NCBI GenBank assembly: GCA_003282145.1
Contig: QBZZ01000006.1
Location: forward strand, 30,868 to 94,867
Reading direction: 5' to 3'
Origin: SAR116 cluster bacterium AG-337-N21
GTDB lineage: Bacteria > Pseudomonadota > Alphaproteobacteria > Puniceispirillales > Marisalimonadaceae
DNA length: 64,000 nucleotides
Below the pieces are notes generated by a model. The model was not told the origin of the DNA. It saw only the letters and a program-made list of their open reading frames with translations, and did no database searches. This document shows, piece by piece, positions 26,033 to 33,753 of this stretch (within the stretch, counting starts at the first letter, position 1; every line of letters begins with the position of its first letter). The position numbers and the translations under genes were made by a program.

Positions 26033-26120
26033 GATTACTCACAAAAATATTTTAACTATTAGATCTTAACCGAAGATAATGGCATCCGTAAAGATACTGT
26101 CCAAATGAATCTACCAAACC

Positions 26121-26161
26121 AACCCTAAAGGTCCGTGGTCCATGGACCTTGGACCAGGGTT
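26121..26161. repeat. 41-base near-perfect palindrome (GGTCC/GGACC)
   Basis: Arms AACCCT/AGGGTT enclose GGTCCGTGGTCCATGGACC plus TTGGACC, forming an almost continuous stem centred on CCATGG with small bulges (AAA, GT/TT). It is much more GC-rich than its surroundings. A related unit, GGTCCGTGGT..., lies at 28097-28119 next to the recQ stop, so this looks like an interspersed palindromic repeat rather than a one-off terminator (no T-tract follows). Confidence 0.7.
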
Positions 26162-26259
26162 CATTGATGGGTTGGTGGAATTGATTAGATATGTTTTTAT
26201 TTGTAACTTGATGATTTATATTTAGGATTATTTATTAAGTAATTTAAGGAGGTAATTTT

Positions 26260-26928
26260 ATGAAAAATTACGATGAGGAGAGATCAGAAAAACTTCTGAA
26301 ATTATATTCTGGTGCAATTACTGACATAATGGACTCAATTAGTCCAGATTATAGAAATCAAACACTTCCGAGTGATCTACGTCCACTAACCTCAAACATG
26401 AAAGTAGCAGGCCCTGTATACACAGTAAGGGGTAATAAAAGATTTTATGATGATGGTCACGATCCAAGATATAAACAAATGGATATGTTAGACGGAATTT
26501 TTCCTGGTAGTATTATTGTAATGGACTCAGGAGATGAAAAATCCGCTGCACATTGGGGTGAACTGATGAGTAAAACTTCAATGGAAAAAGGTTCTAAAGG
26601 TGCAATAATTCATGGGGGTATAAGAGATACTGAAGAAATCATAAAACATGAATTTCCAGTCTTCGCCTGTTATCACTCTCCCTTAACTGCAGTTTATAGA
26701 TATAATATTATAGATTTTAATAATCCTATAATAATTGGAGAGGTTAAAATTAATCCAGGAGATTATGTTTTTGGGGATATAGATGGTGTTATTTGTATTC
26801 CAAAAGAAATTATTGATGATGTAATTAACCAAGCTGAAGAAGTAAAAGAAAAAGAAGATATTGTAAGAGAAGAGCTTTCTGCGGGGAAAAATATTAGAGA
26901 CTTATTTGAAAAATATAGAGTATTTTAG
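26260..26928 (+). CDS. RraA family protein (HMG aldolase / oxaloacetate decarboxylase-like)
   Basis: RraA-fold protein, 222 aa. Seen: 'LYSGAITDIMDS' near the N-terminus, 'GSIIVMDSGDEKSAAHWGELMS' near 87-108, the metal/substrate segment 'GAIIHGGIRDTEEI' near 118-131 (Arg-Asp pair) and 'VFGDIDGVICIP' near 180. This is the pattern of class II pyruvate aldolases such as 4-hydroxy-4-methyl-2-oxoglutarate aldolase. True RNase E inhibition is unlikely to be its main role. Strong SD (AAGGAGG). A 55-aa small ORF follows 7 bases downstream. Confidence 0.85.
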   Translation: MKNYDEERSEKLLKLYSGAITDIMDSISPDYRNQTLPSDLRPLTSNMKVAGPVYTVRGNKRFYDDGHDPRYKQMDMLDGIFPGSIIVMDSGDEKSAAHWGELMSKTSMEKGSKGAIIHGGIRDTEEIIKHEFPVFACYHSPLTAVYRYNIIDFNNPIIIGEVKINPGDYVFGDIDGVICIPKEIIDDVINQAEEVKEKEDIVREELSAGKNIRDLFEKYRVF

Positions 26929-26935
26929 TTAAAAA

Positions 26936-27103
26936 ATGATACCAAATAAAGAACAAAGACAAATAGAATTGCTAAAGATTCTTGCTAAAGGTTGCAAAAA
27001 GCACCCTGCTTATAGAGCTATTAGAAAAGCAACTGAACGTTGCGAAGAGTGTGTGCTTGTTTGGCAAGCTAGAGTTGAGCTTAATAAGCTAGAAGAGAAC
27101 TGA
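26936..27103 (+). CDS. 55-aa cysteine-containing small protein, paralog 1
   Basis: Too short for the ORF track. ATG 26936 to TGA 27103 encodes 55 residues with core 'ILAKGCKKHPAYRAIRKA' and 'TERCEECV', three cysteines (positions 20, 36, 39; CxxC), then 'WQARVELN'. A paralog at 44224-44391 is about 80% identical (44/55) while the DNA differs mostly at synonymous positions, so both are real, selected genes. Small and basic; the cysteines could bind a metal. It sits between rraA and an esterase whose SD overlaps this stop. Function unknown; I do not recognise a named family. Confidence 0.75.
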   Translation: MIPNKEQRQIELLKILAKGCKKHPAYRAIRKATERCEECVLVWQARVELNKLEEN

Positions 27104-27118
27104 GGAGTAATTATAAAA

Positions 27119-28012
27119 ATGACTGATAACTTAGTTCTTAAAGATATTATCAATGCAAAACGAAAAAATCCTTACACAGAAAATAAAACTATAAATCAGT
27201 TGCGAGAAGAAACTACAACTGCGGGCGCTTTAATTCCTTTACCAGAGAATACTAAATTCGAAAGAATACTAGCTGAAAATGTTTACGCAGAATGGATTAC
27301 ATGTGGAGAAGTTGATACTGACAAAACATTCATGTTTATTCATGGCGGTGGATACTATAGAGGCTCAATTGCTGCAACACGTGCAACCGTTGCAAGGATA
27401 TCTGCTGAAGCTAAAGTAAGATGTTTATCAATAGAGTACAGATTAGCTCCAGAACATCCTTTTCCAGCTGCTATTGATGATACATATACAGCTTATAATT
27501 GGCTTATTAAAGAGGGCTTGAAACCTAAAAATATTATTGTTAGTGGGCAATCTGCTGGTGGTGGATTATGTTTAGCATTACTGCTGAAAATCAAAAAAAA
27601 TAAAGGTTTTCAGCCAAAAGGTGCTGTTGCTTTAAGCCCTTGGACAGACCTTTCTCAATCAGGTAAAACGATGATTACGAATGCAAATATTGATCCGGTA
27701 ATTAGTAAAAAATATCTGGATAGAATGGCTAACTTATACCTTTCTAAAACTCCAAGTGATACTCCTTTAGCATCTCCACTTTATGGTAATTTATCTGGTT
27801 TGCCACCTATACTAGTTCAAGTCGGTTCTGCTGAAACGATGTTGGATGATAGTAAAAGATTTGTAGAAAGAGCAAAAGAAGCAAAAGTAGATGTGCAAAT
27901 TGAAGTTTGGAAAGATATGTTTCATGGATGGCATGGAAGCGCACATATTTTAAAAGATGCGGAAGAGGCAATAAAGAGTATAGGATTATTTTGTAGGAAA
28001 TTATTTAATTAA
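27119..28012 (+). CDS. Alpha/beta hydrolase, hormone-sensitive-lipase-type esterase
   Basis: HSL-family (bacterial family IV) esterase, 297 aa. Seen: oxyanion motif 'FIHGGGYYRGS' near 73-83, 'LSIEYRLAPEHPFPAAIDD' near 104-122, nucleophile elbow 'VSGQSAGGGL' near 140-149, the acid region 'VQVGSAETMLDDS', and the catalytic His in 'FHGWHG'. Cytoplasmic hydrolysis of short-chain esters is expected. AGGAG lies 13 bases before the ATG and overlaps the stop of the 55-aa gene, so rraA, the small ORF and the esterase are probably one transcript. Confidence 0.88.
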   Translation: MTDNLVLKDIINAKRKNPYTENKTINQLREETTTAGALIPLPENTKFERILAENVYAEWITCGEVDTDKTFMFIHGGGYYRGSIAATRATVARISAEAKVRCLSIEYRLAPEHPFPAAIDDTYTAYNWLIKEGLKPKNIIVSGQSAGGGLCLALLLKIKKNKGFQPKGAVALSPWTDLSQSGKTMITNANIDPVISKKYLDRMANLYLSKTPSDTPLASPLYGNLSGLPPILVQVGSAETMLDDSKRFVERAKEAKVDVQIEVWKDMFHGWHGSAHILKDAEEAIKSIGLFCRKLFN

Positions 28013-28096
28013 ATAACTTACATGATAAAAAACTTGCAATTTAAACTAATAAAACACAACTTTCCAGTACCCTTAGTACGGTCATAGATGCGCATT

Positions 28097-28119
28097 GGTC
28101 CGTGGTTCTTGGTTCATGG
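28097..28119. repeat. Partial copy of the GGTCC palindromic repeat
   Basis: GGTCCGTGGTTCTTGGTTCATGG shares its first ten bases with the 26121-26161 palindrome and keeps the GGTYC word pattern, but has lost self-complementarity. It abuts the recQ stop codon (28114), which lies inside it. Confidence 0.45.
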
Positions 28120-29937
28120 GTGCTTTGAGTGCTTGGAAATTAAATCAATAAATATCAAACCATATTTTTTTAATTTTGCTGGCCCTACTCCGTCTATTTC
28201 AAGCATATCTATCTCATTTTTTGGTCTTCTTTGTGACATTTGAATTAATGTACTATCGTGAAATATAGTAAATGCAGGGAGATTTTGTTTTTTTGCAATA
28301 TCTAGTCTTAATGACTTTAGGTTGTTTAACAAAGTACTATCTACGTCTGTTAGATCTCTGTTTAAATATTTTGGAGCTTTAGTATTTTCTTTTATAGATT
28401 TTATAGAAATGTCTTTATACATAAATTTATTTTTATTTTTTAAAACATCAACACCTGTATTAGTAATTTGAATTGCACCGTATTTCTGAAAATTTATTTT
28501 TAAATGCCCATAAGCAAGCATCTGTCTTAGAAATGATTGCCAAAATTCCTTAGATTTGTCATTTCCTATTCCATAAACAGAAAGATTTTGATGACCTTTA
28601 TCAAATACTTTTTTATCCTCTGATCCCCTAAGTACATTAATAATATGAACCTGACCAAAAAACTGACCAGTTCGATATATAGTGGAAAGAAGTTTTTGAG
28701 CCAATATTGTACCATCAATTAGTGCTGGTGGGTTAAGGCAGTTATCGCAATTATTACAATTTTCTGACTTTTCATCAAAATATCCTAATAAAACTTTTCT
28801 ACGACATTCAGGAGTTTCGCAATAAGATAATAAATAGTCTAATCGTTTATTTTCATGAAATTTGAATTTTTCTTCAGAAATGTTTTCATCTATCATTCTT
28901 CTTCTAATAACTAAGTCATCTAAACCATAAATTAACAATGTATCAGATGCTTTACCATCCCGGCCTGCTCTACCTATTTCTTGAGAATAAGCTTCGACGC
29001 TCCCTGGAAGATTTAAATGAATAACAAACCTAATATCTGGTTTATCAATGCCCATTCCAAATGCAATTGTGGCTACAACAATGTGTGCTTGATCAGTCAT
29101 AAATTTGTTTTGTACATTTTTTCTTACTTGACCATCCAATCCTGCGTGGTAGGTGCTAGCGTTGAAGCCTTTATCAATTAAAAATGAAGTGACTTCCTCA
29201 GTTTTTTTCTTTGATAAACAATAAATTATTCCTGATTGAGTTTTTCTTGGATTTAAATATTCAATTAACTGAGCTTTCCAATTTGTTTTTTGACTTATTG
29301 AAAGGCTTAAATTGGGCCTGTCTAGACTTGCAATAAATACTTTAACGTTTTTATTAAATATCTTTTCAAGAATATCTAATCTGGTTGATTTATCAGCTGT
29401 TGCAGTAAACCCAATAATATTGCTATTTGGAAATAATAACTTCAATTTTGATAATGCATTATAATCAGGTCTAAAATGATGGCCCCATTTGGATACACAG
29501 TGAATTTCATCTATGACAAACAGACCTATTTCCATGGTTTTTAAATCGTTAATAATATTTTCTGTCATAAGTCTTTCTGGTGACATATAAATAATTTTTG
29601 AATTTCCATTTTTGAAGTTTTTCCAAGATGTAATTCTTTCGCTATAAGATAAGTCGGAATGAATTTTCTCTGCTTGAACCCCACACTCTTTTAATGCTGA
29701 AATCTGGTCATCCATAAGTGAAATTAGCGGTGAAATAATTATAGTTTTCTTTGAAGAAATAATTGCTGGTATTTGATAACACAATGATTTACCTGCACCA
29801 GTAGGCATAATAGCAAGGGTATGATTTTCAGAGAGAACAGTTTCTATAATCTCTTTTTGCTCATATTTGTATGAGGAGTAGCCGAAAGTGTCACGTAATA
29901 CGTCAAAAGCTTTAGTATTTAATTCATTTATATTCAT
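28114..29937 (-). CDS. recQ: ATP-dependent DNA helicase RecQ
   Basis: RecQ helicase for recombination and replication repair, 607 aa. Seen: Walker A 'MPTGAGKSLCYQIPA' near 45-59, 'ISPLISLMDDQ' near 70, a DEIH box with 'CVSKWGHHFRPDY' near 142-158, 'GFTATAD', 'QEIGRAGRDG' near 324, zinc-site cysteines (CETPEC ... CNNCDNC) near 372-402, a winged-helix RQC region and an HRDC domain at the C-terminus ('QNLPAFTIFHDSTL', 'EIDGVGPAKLKKYG'). The gene ends inside a GGTCC repeat, which may have altered its last residues. Confidence 0.93.
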   Translation of the reverse strand: MNINELNTKAFDVLRDTFGYSSYKYEQKEIIETVLSENHTLAIMPTGAGKSLCYQIPAIISSKKTIIISPLISLMDDQISALKECGVQAEKIHSDLSYSERITSWKNFKNGNSKIIYMSPERLMTENIINDLKTMEIGLFVIDEIHCVSKWGHHFRPDYNALSKLKLLFPNSNIIGFTATADKSTRLDILEKIFNKNVKVFIASLDRPNLSLSISQKTNWKAQLIEYLNPRKTQSGIIYCLSKKKTEEVTSFLIDKGFNASTYHAGLDGQVRKNVQNKFMTDQAHIVVATIAFGMGIDKPDIRFVIHLNLPGSVEAYSQEIGRAGRDGKASDTLLIYGLDDLVIRRRMIDENISEEKFKFHENKRLDYLLSYCETPECRRKVLLGYFDEKSENCNNCDNCLNPPALIDGTILAQKLLSTIYRTGQFFGQVHIINVLRGSEDKKVFDKGHQNLSVYGIGNDKSKEFWQSFLRQMLAYGHLKINFQKYGAIQITNTGVDVLKNKNKFMYKDISIKSIKENTKAPKYLNRDLTDVDSTLLNNLKSLRLDIAKKQNLPAFTIFHDSTLIQMSQRRPKNEIDMLEIDGVGPAKLKKYGLIFIDLISKHSKHP

Positions 29938-30158
29938 AGTAAAAGGTTAATGTTTTTGATTTATAATTAATATTTAAAAATCAATAAATTTTTTAATATT
30001 TTTTTAAAGATAGACTTGTAATCAAAATAGGGAAATATTAAGTATCATTTAGGTATTTAATTACTAACTTGTACGCCTCGGCATCCCGCCTAAAATACTA
30101 AAGCAGTGTCCTAAATAACTTCAAATAATTTTAAATTTAATTCTCAAGGATAATAATT

Positions 30159-30647
30159 ATGAATACTATTAAGAAACTATTTTTTGCAATAGCCATGCTT
30201 ATATTACCGTTAGCTGCCAACGCTGACGGCCATGGTACGAAAAAAGATATTGTTGATACCGCAATAGCTAATGGCTCATTCACCACTCTAGTAACAGCTG
30301 TGAAAGCAGCGGGCTTGGTGGACACTCTCAAAGGAAAAGGACCGTTTACAGTATTTGCTCCTACGGATGCTGCTTTTTCCAAGCTTCCTAAAGGAACTAT
30401 AGACAGCCTACTTAAGCCTGAAAATAAGAGTAAACTTGTAGCGATTCTTACACATCATGTCATATCAGGAGCTGTACCTTCTGCAGATGTTATTAGTAAG
30501 AAACTATCCCCCAAAACAGTTAACGGTTCCTCCCTCTCAATTGATGGAACAATGGGAGTAATGGTCAGTGGAGCAAAAGTTATAGCTGCAGATGTAAAAG
30601 CATCCAACGGTATAATTCATGTTATTGATAAGGTTCTTCTGCCTTAA
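30159..30647 (+). CDS. Secreted fasciclin (FAS1) domain protein
   Basis: Exported single-FAS1-domain protein, 162 aa. A signal peptide ([20 protein letters not shown], cleavage near 22) is followed by one fasciclin domain with both conserved boxes: '[17 protein letters not shown]' near 66-82 and '[13 protein letters not shown]' at the C-terminus. Such periplasmic or secreted adhesion-like proteins are common in marine bacteria; the role is undefined. It has its own upstream region and is followed by a strong intrinsic terminator, so it is probably monocistronic. Confidence 0.92.
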   Translation: MNTIKKLFFAIAMLILPLAANADGHGTKKDIVDTAIANGSFTTLVTAVKAAGLVDTLKGKGPFTVFAPTDAAFSKLPKGTIDSLLKPENKSKLVAILTHHVISGAVPSADVISKKLSPKTVNGSSLSIDGTMGVMVSGAKVIAADVKASNGIIHVIDKVLLP

Positions 30648-30680
30648 TTATAAATATTTAAGGATAGTTTTTATCATATT

Positions 30681-30719
30681 AAAGAGAGGTGAATAACAAT
30701 ATTCACCTCTTTTTTTTTT
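30681..30719 (+). terminator. Rho-independent terminator after the fasciclin gene
   Basis: A perfect 11-bp stem AGAGGTGAATA/TATTCACCTCT with a 4-base loop (ACAA), followed by an uninterrupted T-tract of nine bases. It lies 34 bases after the fasciclin stop. This is the clearest intrinsic terminator in the window. Confidence 0.92.
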
Positions 30720-30924
30720 GTATATATAAATACTTTCCATTTTGATAAAAGGCTCGGGGTTATGTATATGATAAATAAAATTGAGAAGGTGGTTAGGCCA
30801 GAAGCGAAATGTTCGTAACTCCCATATCTACACTGTGGCGGTAAATGCAACCCAAAAGTTACCGAATGTGTGCAAAGAGCTCCGTATTGAGCCAGATGAG
30901 ACTTAAGCTTTAGTATTTAATTCA

Positions 30925-31305
30925 TTAATTAAATCCACAATGTTGCCTTTTAAACTTGGCACCAAAAGGAGTTAGTGCGTCAATTAAATCTTGTTTAGAA
31001 TTGCCAAAAACTAGCCATTCTTTAAAGTCAACATGTTGCGTTACTTCTTCGGCTATAGGGCTTGACATATGGTTGTTCAAACGTTGCATTGCACCATCAC
31101 TATCAATAAATGACTCTACTAATGTTGCTTCTGAATTATCATCAGACAAATGCCACTCATAACTTATAGTTTTTTCTTCTTTTAAATTAAACACATATTT
31201 TGCAGCACGTTCTTTTGACCATGTTAGAAATTCATTAGCATCAGATTTGATACTACATTGAATGACAAATATTATTCTTTGTGTTTTTGAATTTAATTCT
31301 TTCAT
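30925..31305 (-). CDS. Dimeric alpha/beta-barrel (ABM-like) hypothetical protein
   Basis: Small cytoplasmic protein, 126 aa. The pattern 'RAAKYVFNLKEEKTISYEWHLSDDNSEATLVESFIDSDGAMQRLN' resembles antibiotic-biosynthesis-monooxygenase/ferredoxin-like barrel proteins, in which a 'YEW...D......E.F.D..A...H' strand-helix pattern recurs. The C-terminus 'DALTPFGAKFKRQHCGFN' suggests a conserved family, but I cannot name it. No signal peptide. Convergent with a possible coding remnant at 30781-30903. Function unknown. Confidence 0.6.
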   Translation of the reverse strand: MKELNSKTQRIIFVIQCSIKSDANEFLTWSKERAAKYVFNLKEEKTISYEWHLSDDNSEATLVESFIDSDGAMQRLNNHMSSPIAEEVTQHVDFKEWLVFGNSKQDLIDALTPFGAKFKRQHCGFN

Positions 31306-31455
31306 AATATTATCCTAATTTAATTCAATTTAATCAGATAGGTAAATAATAAATAATAACATATTTGAAGATAAATTATTTATTTATATTTATATTTATA
31401 TTTTATAATCAATAGATATGCTTAAAGTCAGATATATTATGTGGAGAAAATTTGT

Positions 31456-32127
31456 ATGCAAATTGGTTTGATTGGTGGCATTGGGCCTGCTGCAACGGAT
31501 TTTTACTATCGGAGTTTGATAGAAAAATTTGCATCCGAAGAAAAGAATTTGGATATGACAATTGTACACGCGGATGCCCCAACTCTAATTAAAAATTTGA
31601 TGGACGATAACAAAGATGGACAAGTAGCAATCTATAATGATTTAACGCTAAGACTAAAAAAAGCAGGAGCTAACTTTGTCGCTATTACTTCTATCGCTGG
31701 TCATTTCTGTATTGAAAAGTTCAAAGAAAAATCTGTGCTGCCAGTGGTAGACCTTTTGTCCTGTGTGCAAAAAGAAATTAAACGCAGGGGCTATAAAAGA
31801 ATTGGCATCATTGGTACCAAACCAGTTATGGTGTCAAAATTTTATTCAATGATAACATCAGCCGAAGTATTTATGCCAGAGGATAACCTTTTAGATAAAG
31901 TGCACGAAGCATATGCAGAAATGGCAACTTTGGGTCGTGCAAATAATGAACAAAAAGAAATATTTGAAAAAGCATGTAATCAATTTCTTAGTAAGAATAA
32001 GGTCGATGCAATAATGCTTGGAGGGACTGACCTAGCCTTGATTTATCGATCAGACAATGTTGATTTTAAATTAATTGATTGTGCAAAAATCCATGTAGAA
32101 GAATTATTCCGCTTGAATGTCAATTAA
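31456..32127 (+). CDS. Aspartate/glutamate racemase-like protein lacking both catalytic cysteines
   Basis: Asp/Glu racemase superfamily fold, 223 aa from ATG 31456. Seen: 'IGLIGGIGPAATDFYYRSL' at the N-terminus is clearly aspartate-racemase-like. The first catalytic region, normally 'CNTAH', reads 'ITSIAGHFC', and the second, normally 'GCTE', reads 'LGGTDLAL', so both catalytic cysteines appear replaced. A cofactor-free racemase reaction is therefore doubtful. The GTG track start (31441) is rejected because GGAG lies 9 bases before ATG 31456. Epoxide hydrolase follows. Confidence 0.78.
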   Translation: MQIGLIGGIGPAATDFYYRSLIEKFASEEKNLDMTIVHADAPTLIKNLMDDNKDGQVAIYNDLTLRLKKAGANFVAITSIAGHFCIEKFKEKSVLPVVDLLSCVQKEIKRRGYKRIGIIGTKPVMVSKFYSMITSAEVFMPEDNLLDKVHEAYAEMATLGRANNEQKEIFEKACNQFLSKNKVDAIMLGGTDLALIYRSDNVDFKLIDCAKIHVEELFRLNVN

Positions 32128-32168
32128 ATATTTATATCATTAACTTTTATCATACTTTTATTTTTAAA

Positions 32169-33317
32169 ATGAAAATAGACCCTTTTAAAATATCCTATCC
32201 CAAACAAAGAATTGTGGAAATTAAAGAAAAAGTTGAAATGTTTCCATGGCATGAAATGCCTAAAGAAGCTGGCTGGTCTTTTGGAACAAATATAGATTAC
32301 ATGAAGAATTTAGCTGATTATTGGACCAAGAAATATGATTGGGAATCTCAGGAGTACAAATTAAATCAACAGCCTAATTATATTACAAAAGTAGATGATA
32401 TTGATATTCATTTCATTTTTAAAAAATCTTCTTCCCCAAAGGCTATCCCGTTAATTTTAATTCACGGATGGCCCGGCTCAATAGTTGAATTTCTGGAAAT
32501 CATTGAACCACTTTGTGAACCAGAAAAATATGGGAATAAAGACGAAATTTGTTTTGATATTATTGCTCCCTCTATTCCTGGTTTTGCTTTTTCTGGGAAA
32601 CCGGCTAATCCGATTGGACCAAGAAGAATTGCTGAGATTTTTAATAAACTTATGACGGAAAATCTTGGTTATGAAAGATATGTTGCTCAAGGAGGTGATT
32701 GGGGTAGTGCAATTTCTACATGGCTTGGTTTTGATCACTCAAAAAATTGTAAAGGTATTCATATTAACATGCTTCCAGCAAGACATATAGATGGGCCAAA
32801 AACAGAGGAAGAAAAAAGTTGGGAAAAGCAATTTAATTTAGATTATGTCTCTCAAAGTGGATATTTTGCTATACAAAGTACAAAACCTCAAACACTTAGT
32901 TACGCTATGATGGAAAGCCCATTAGGTGTAGCTGCTTGGATAGTAGAAAAATTTTACCATTGGTCTGATTTAAAAGATGGAAGTCTAGATTTGACATACC
33001 AAAAAGACGATTTATTAACCAATATTATGATCTATATTCTAACTAAATCATTTAATACGTCATCTTGGATTTATTACGGCAGAGTTAAAGAAGGAGGACG
33101 AATTCTCTCTAATGATGGCAGAAGGGTGGAGGTTCCAACTGGATGTGCTGTTTATCCAAAAGAGTTTTTATCGTGGCCTCCTAAGTCCTATGTGGAAAGG
33201 CTTTTTAACTTAGTGCATTGGACTGAAATGAACAAAGGTGGTCATTTTGCAGCTCTTGAGCAGCCCTCTTCTCTAATAAAAGACATTCGAGACTTTTACA
33301 AAAAAGTTTGGTTGTAA
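32169..33317 (+). CDS. Epoxide hydrolase with EHN N-terminal domain
   Basis: Alpha/beta-hydrolase of the microsomal epoxide hydrolase-like group, about 382 aa. Seen: N-terminal EHN domain (start through 'YWTKKYDWESQEYKLNQ'), oxyanion motif 'LIHGWPGS' near 98-105, nucleophile elbow 'AQGGDWGSAIS' (Asp nucleophile) near 172-182, and the catalytic His region 'NKGGHFAALEQP' near the C-terminus. The track start (32079) overlaps the upstream gene; ATG 32169 gives the usual EHN start. It hydrates epoxides to diols. Substrate unknown. Confidence 0.85.
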   Translation: MKIDPFKISYPKQRIVEIKEKVEMFPWHEMPKEAGWSFGTNIDYMKNLADYWTKKYDWESQEYKLNQQPNYITKVDDIDIHFIFKKSSSPKAIPLILIHGWPGSIVEFLEIIEPLCEPEKYGNKDEICFDIIAPSIPGFAFSGKPANPIGPRRIAEIFNKLMTENLGYERYVAQGGDWGSAISTWLGFDHSKNCKGIHINMLPARHIDGPKTEEEKSWEKQFNLDYVSQSGYFAIQSTKPQTLSYAMMESPLGVAAWIVEKFYHWSDLKDGSLDLTYQKDDLLTNIMIYILTKSFNTSSWIYYGRVKEGGRILSNDGRRVEVPTGCAVYPKEFLSWPPKSYVERLFNLVHWTEMNKGGHFAALEQPSSLIKDIRDFYKKVWL

Positions 33318-33753
33318 GGACAGAATTAACTTAAGGCTTTATAATTGATATCTGGCCATTAGTTAGTTGCCTGGAGGAGCATCTAATTTTTAGGATAAGG
33401 GTAGCTTTTAACATCAAGAATTTTTCAAATCTAAACTAAATTAAAGTAAGTTGTAGACTAATTTGTAGACTAAATAATTATTATTCTATAAAATCTAATT
33501 AAATCAGATGATTAAAATGAAATAATGAGGAGGTTCCCTCCACCATAATTTATAGAAACGTTTAATATAAACAAATATAAAAATAATCATATGAAACTTT
33601 AAAAAGCTAGCCTAGTTTTTTTTGAGGTTGCCGAACTTATAAAGTGTATTTCTAATTTATATTATTCCTTTTTCATGCAATTAATATATGTATTAATAAT
33701 ATCTTTAAATGTGTAACTAATTATTTTGAAAATATTTAAATTTATATATCTTA
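33318..33753. other. 436-base intergenic region with repeat and possible attachment-site relic
   Basis: No gene. It contains one copy of the TAGACT element (33451-33500) and TCCCTCCACCAT (33535-33546), which matches the end of the tRNA-Ser gene in 11 of 12 bases. GGAGG-TTC-CCTCC also forms a small hairpin here. The remaining 200 bases up to the HtrA-like gene are AT-rich with no feature I can support. Confidence 0.5.
33451..33500 (+). repeat. TAGACT element, copy A
   Basis: TAGACTAA and TAGACT lie 12 bases apart, then TATAAAAT begins 18 bases after TTGTAG, a sigma70-like spacing. The next plus-strand gene is the HtrA-like protein, about 260 bases downstream. It aligns without gaps to copies B-E. 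Confidence 0.6.

Larger units (their letters stand above)
25705..26259. other. 555-base gene-poor scar downstream of tRNA-Ser
   Basis: No intact gene. The stretch holds direct repeats TATGTCATA (twice, about 25721-25740), a 21-base segment TTGTGGGCCAAGTTGTAGACC (25817-25837) resembling integrase arm sites and the TAGACT repeats elsewhere, an integrase N-terminal remnant (+), an adenylate-cyclase N-terminal remnant (-) and a 41-base palindrome. Together this reads as a deletion scar of an element that once occupied tRNA-Ser. Confidence 0.6.

Noticed and set aside
25847-26062. 71-aa plus-strand ORF as an intact gene
   Set aside because: Only the first 23 codons look like an integrase; the rest is the antisense of a cyclase start. 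Treated as two remnants.
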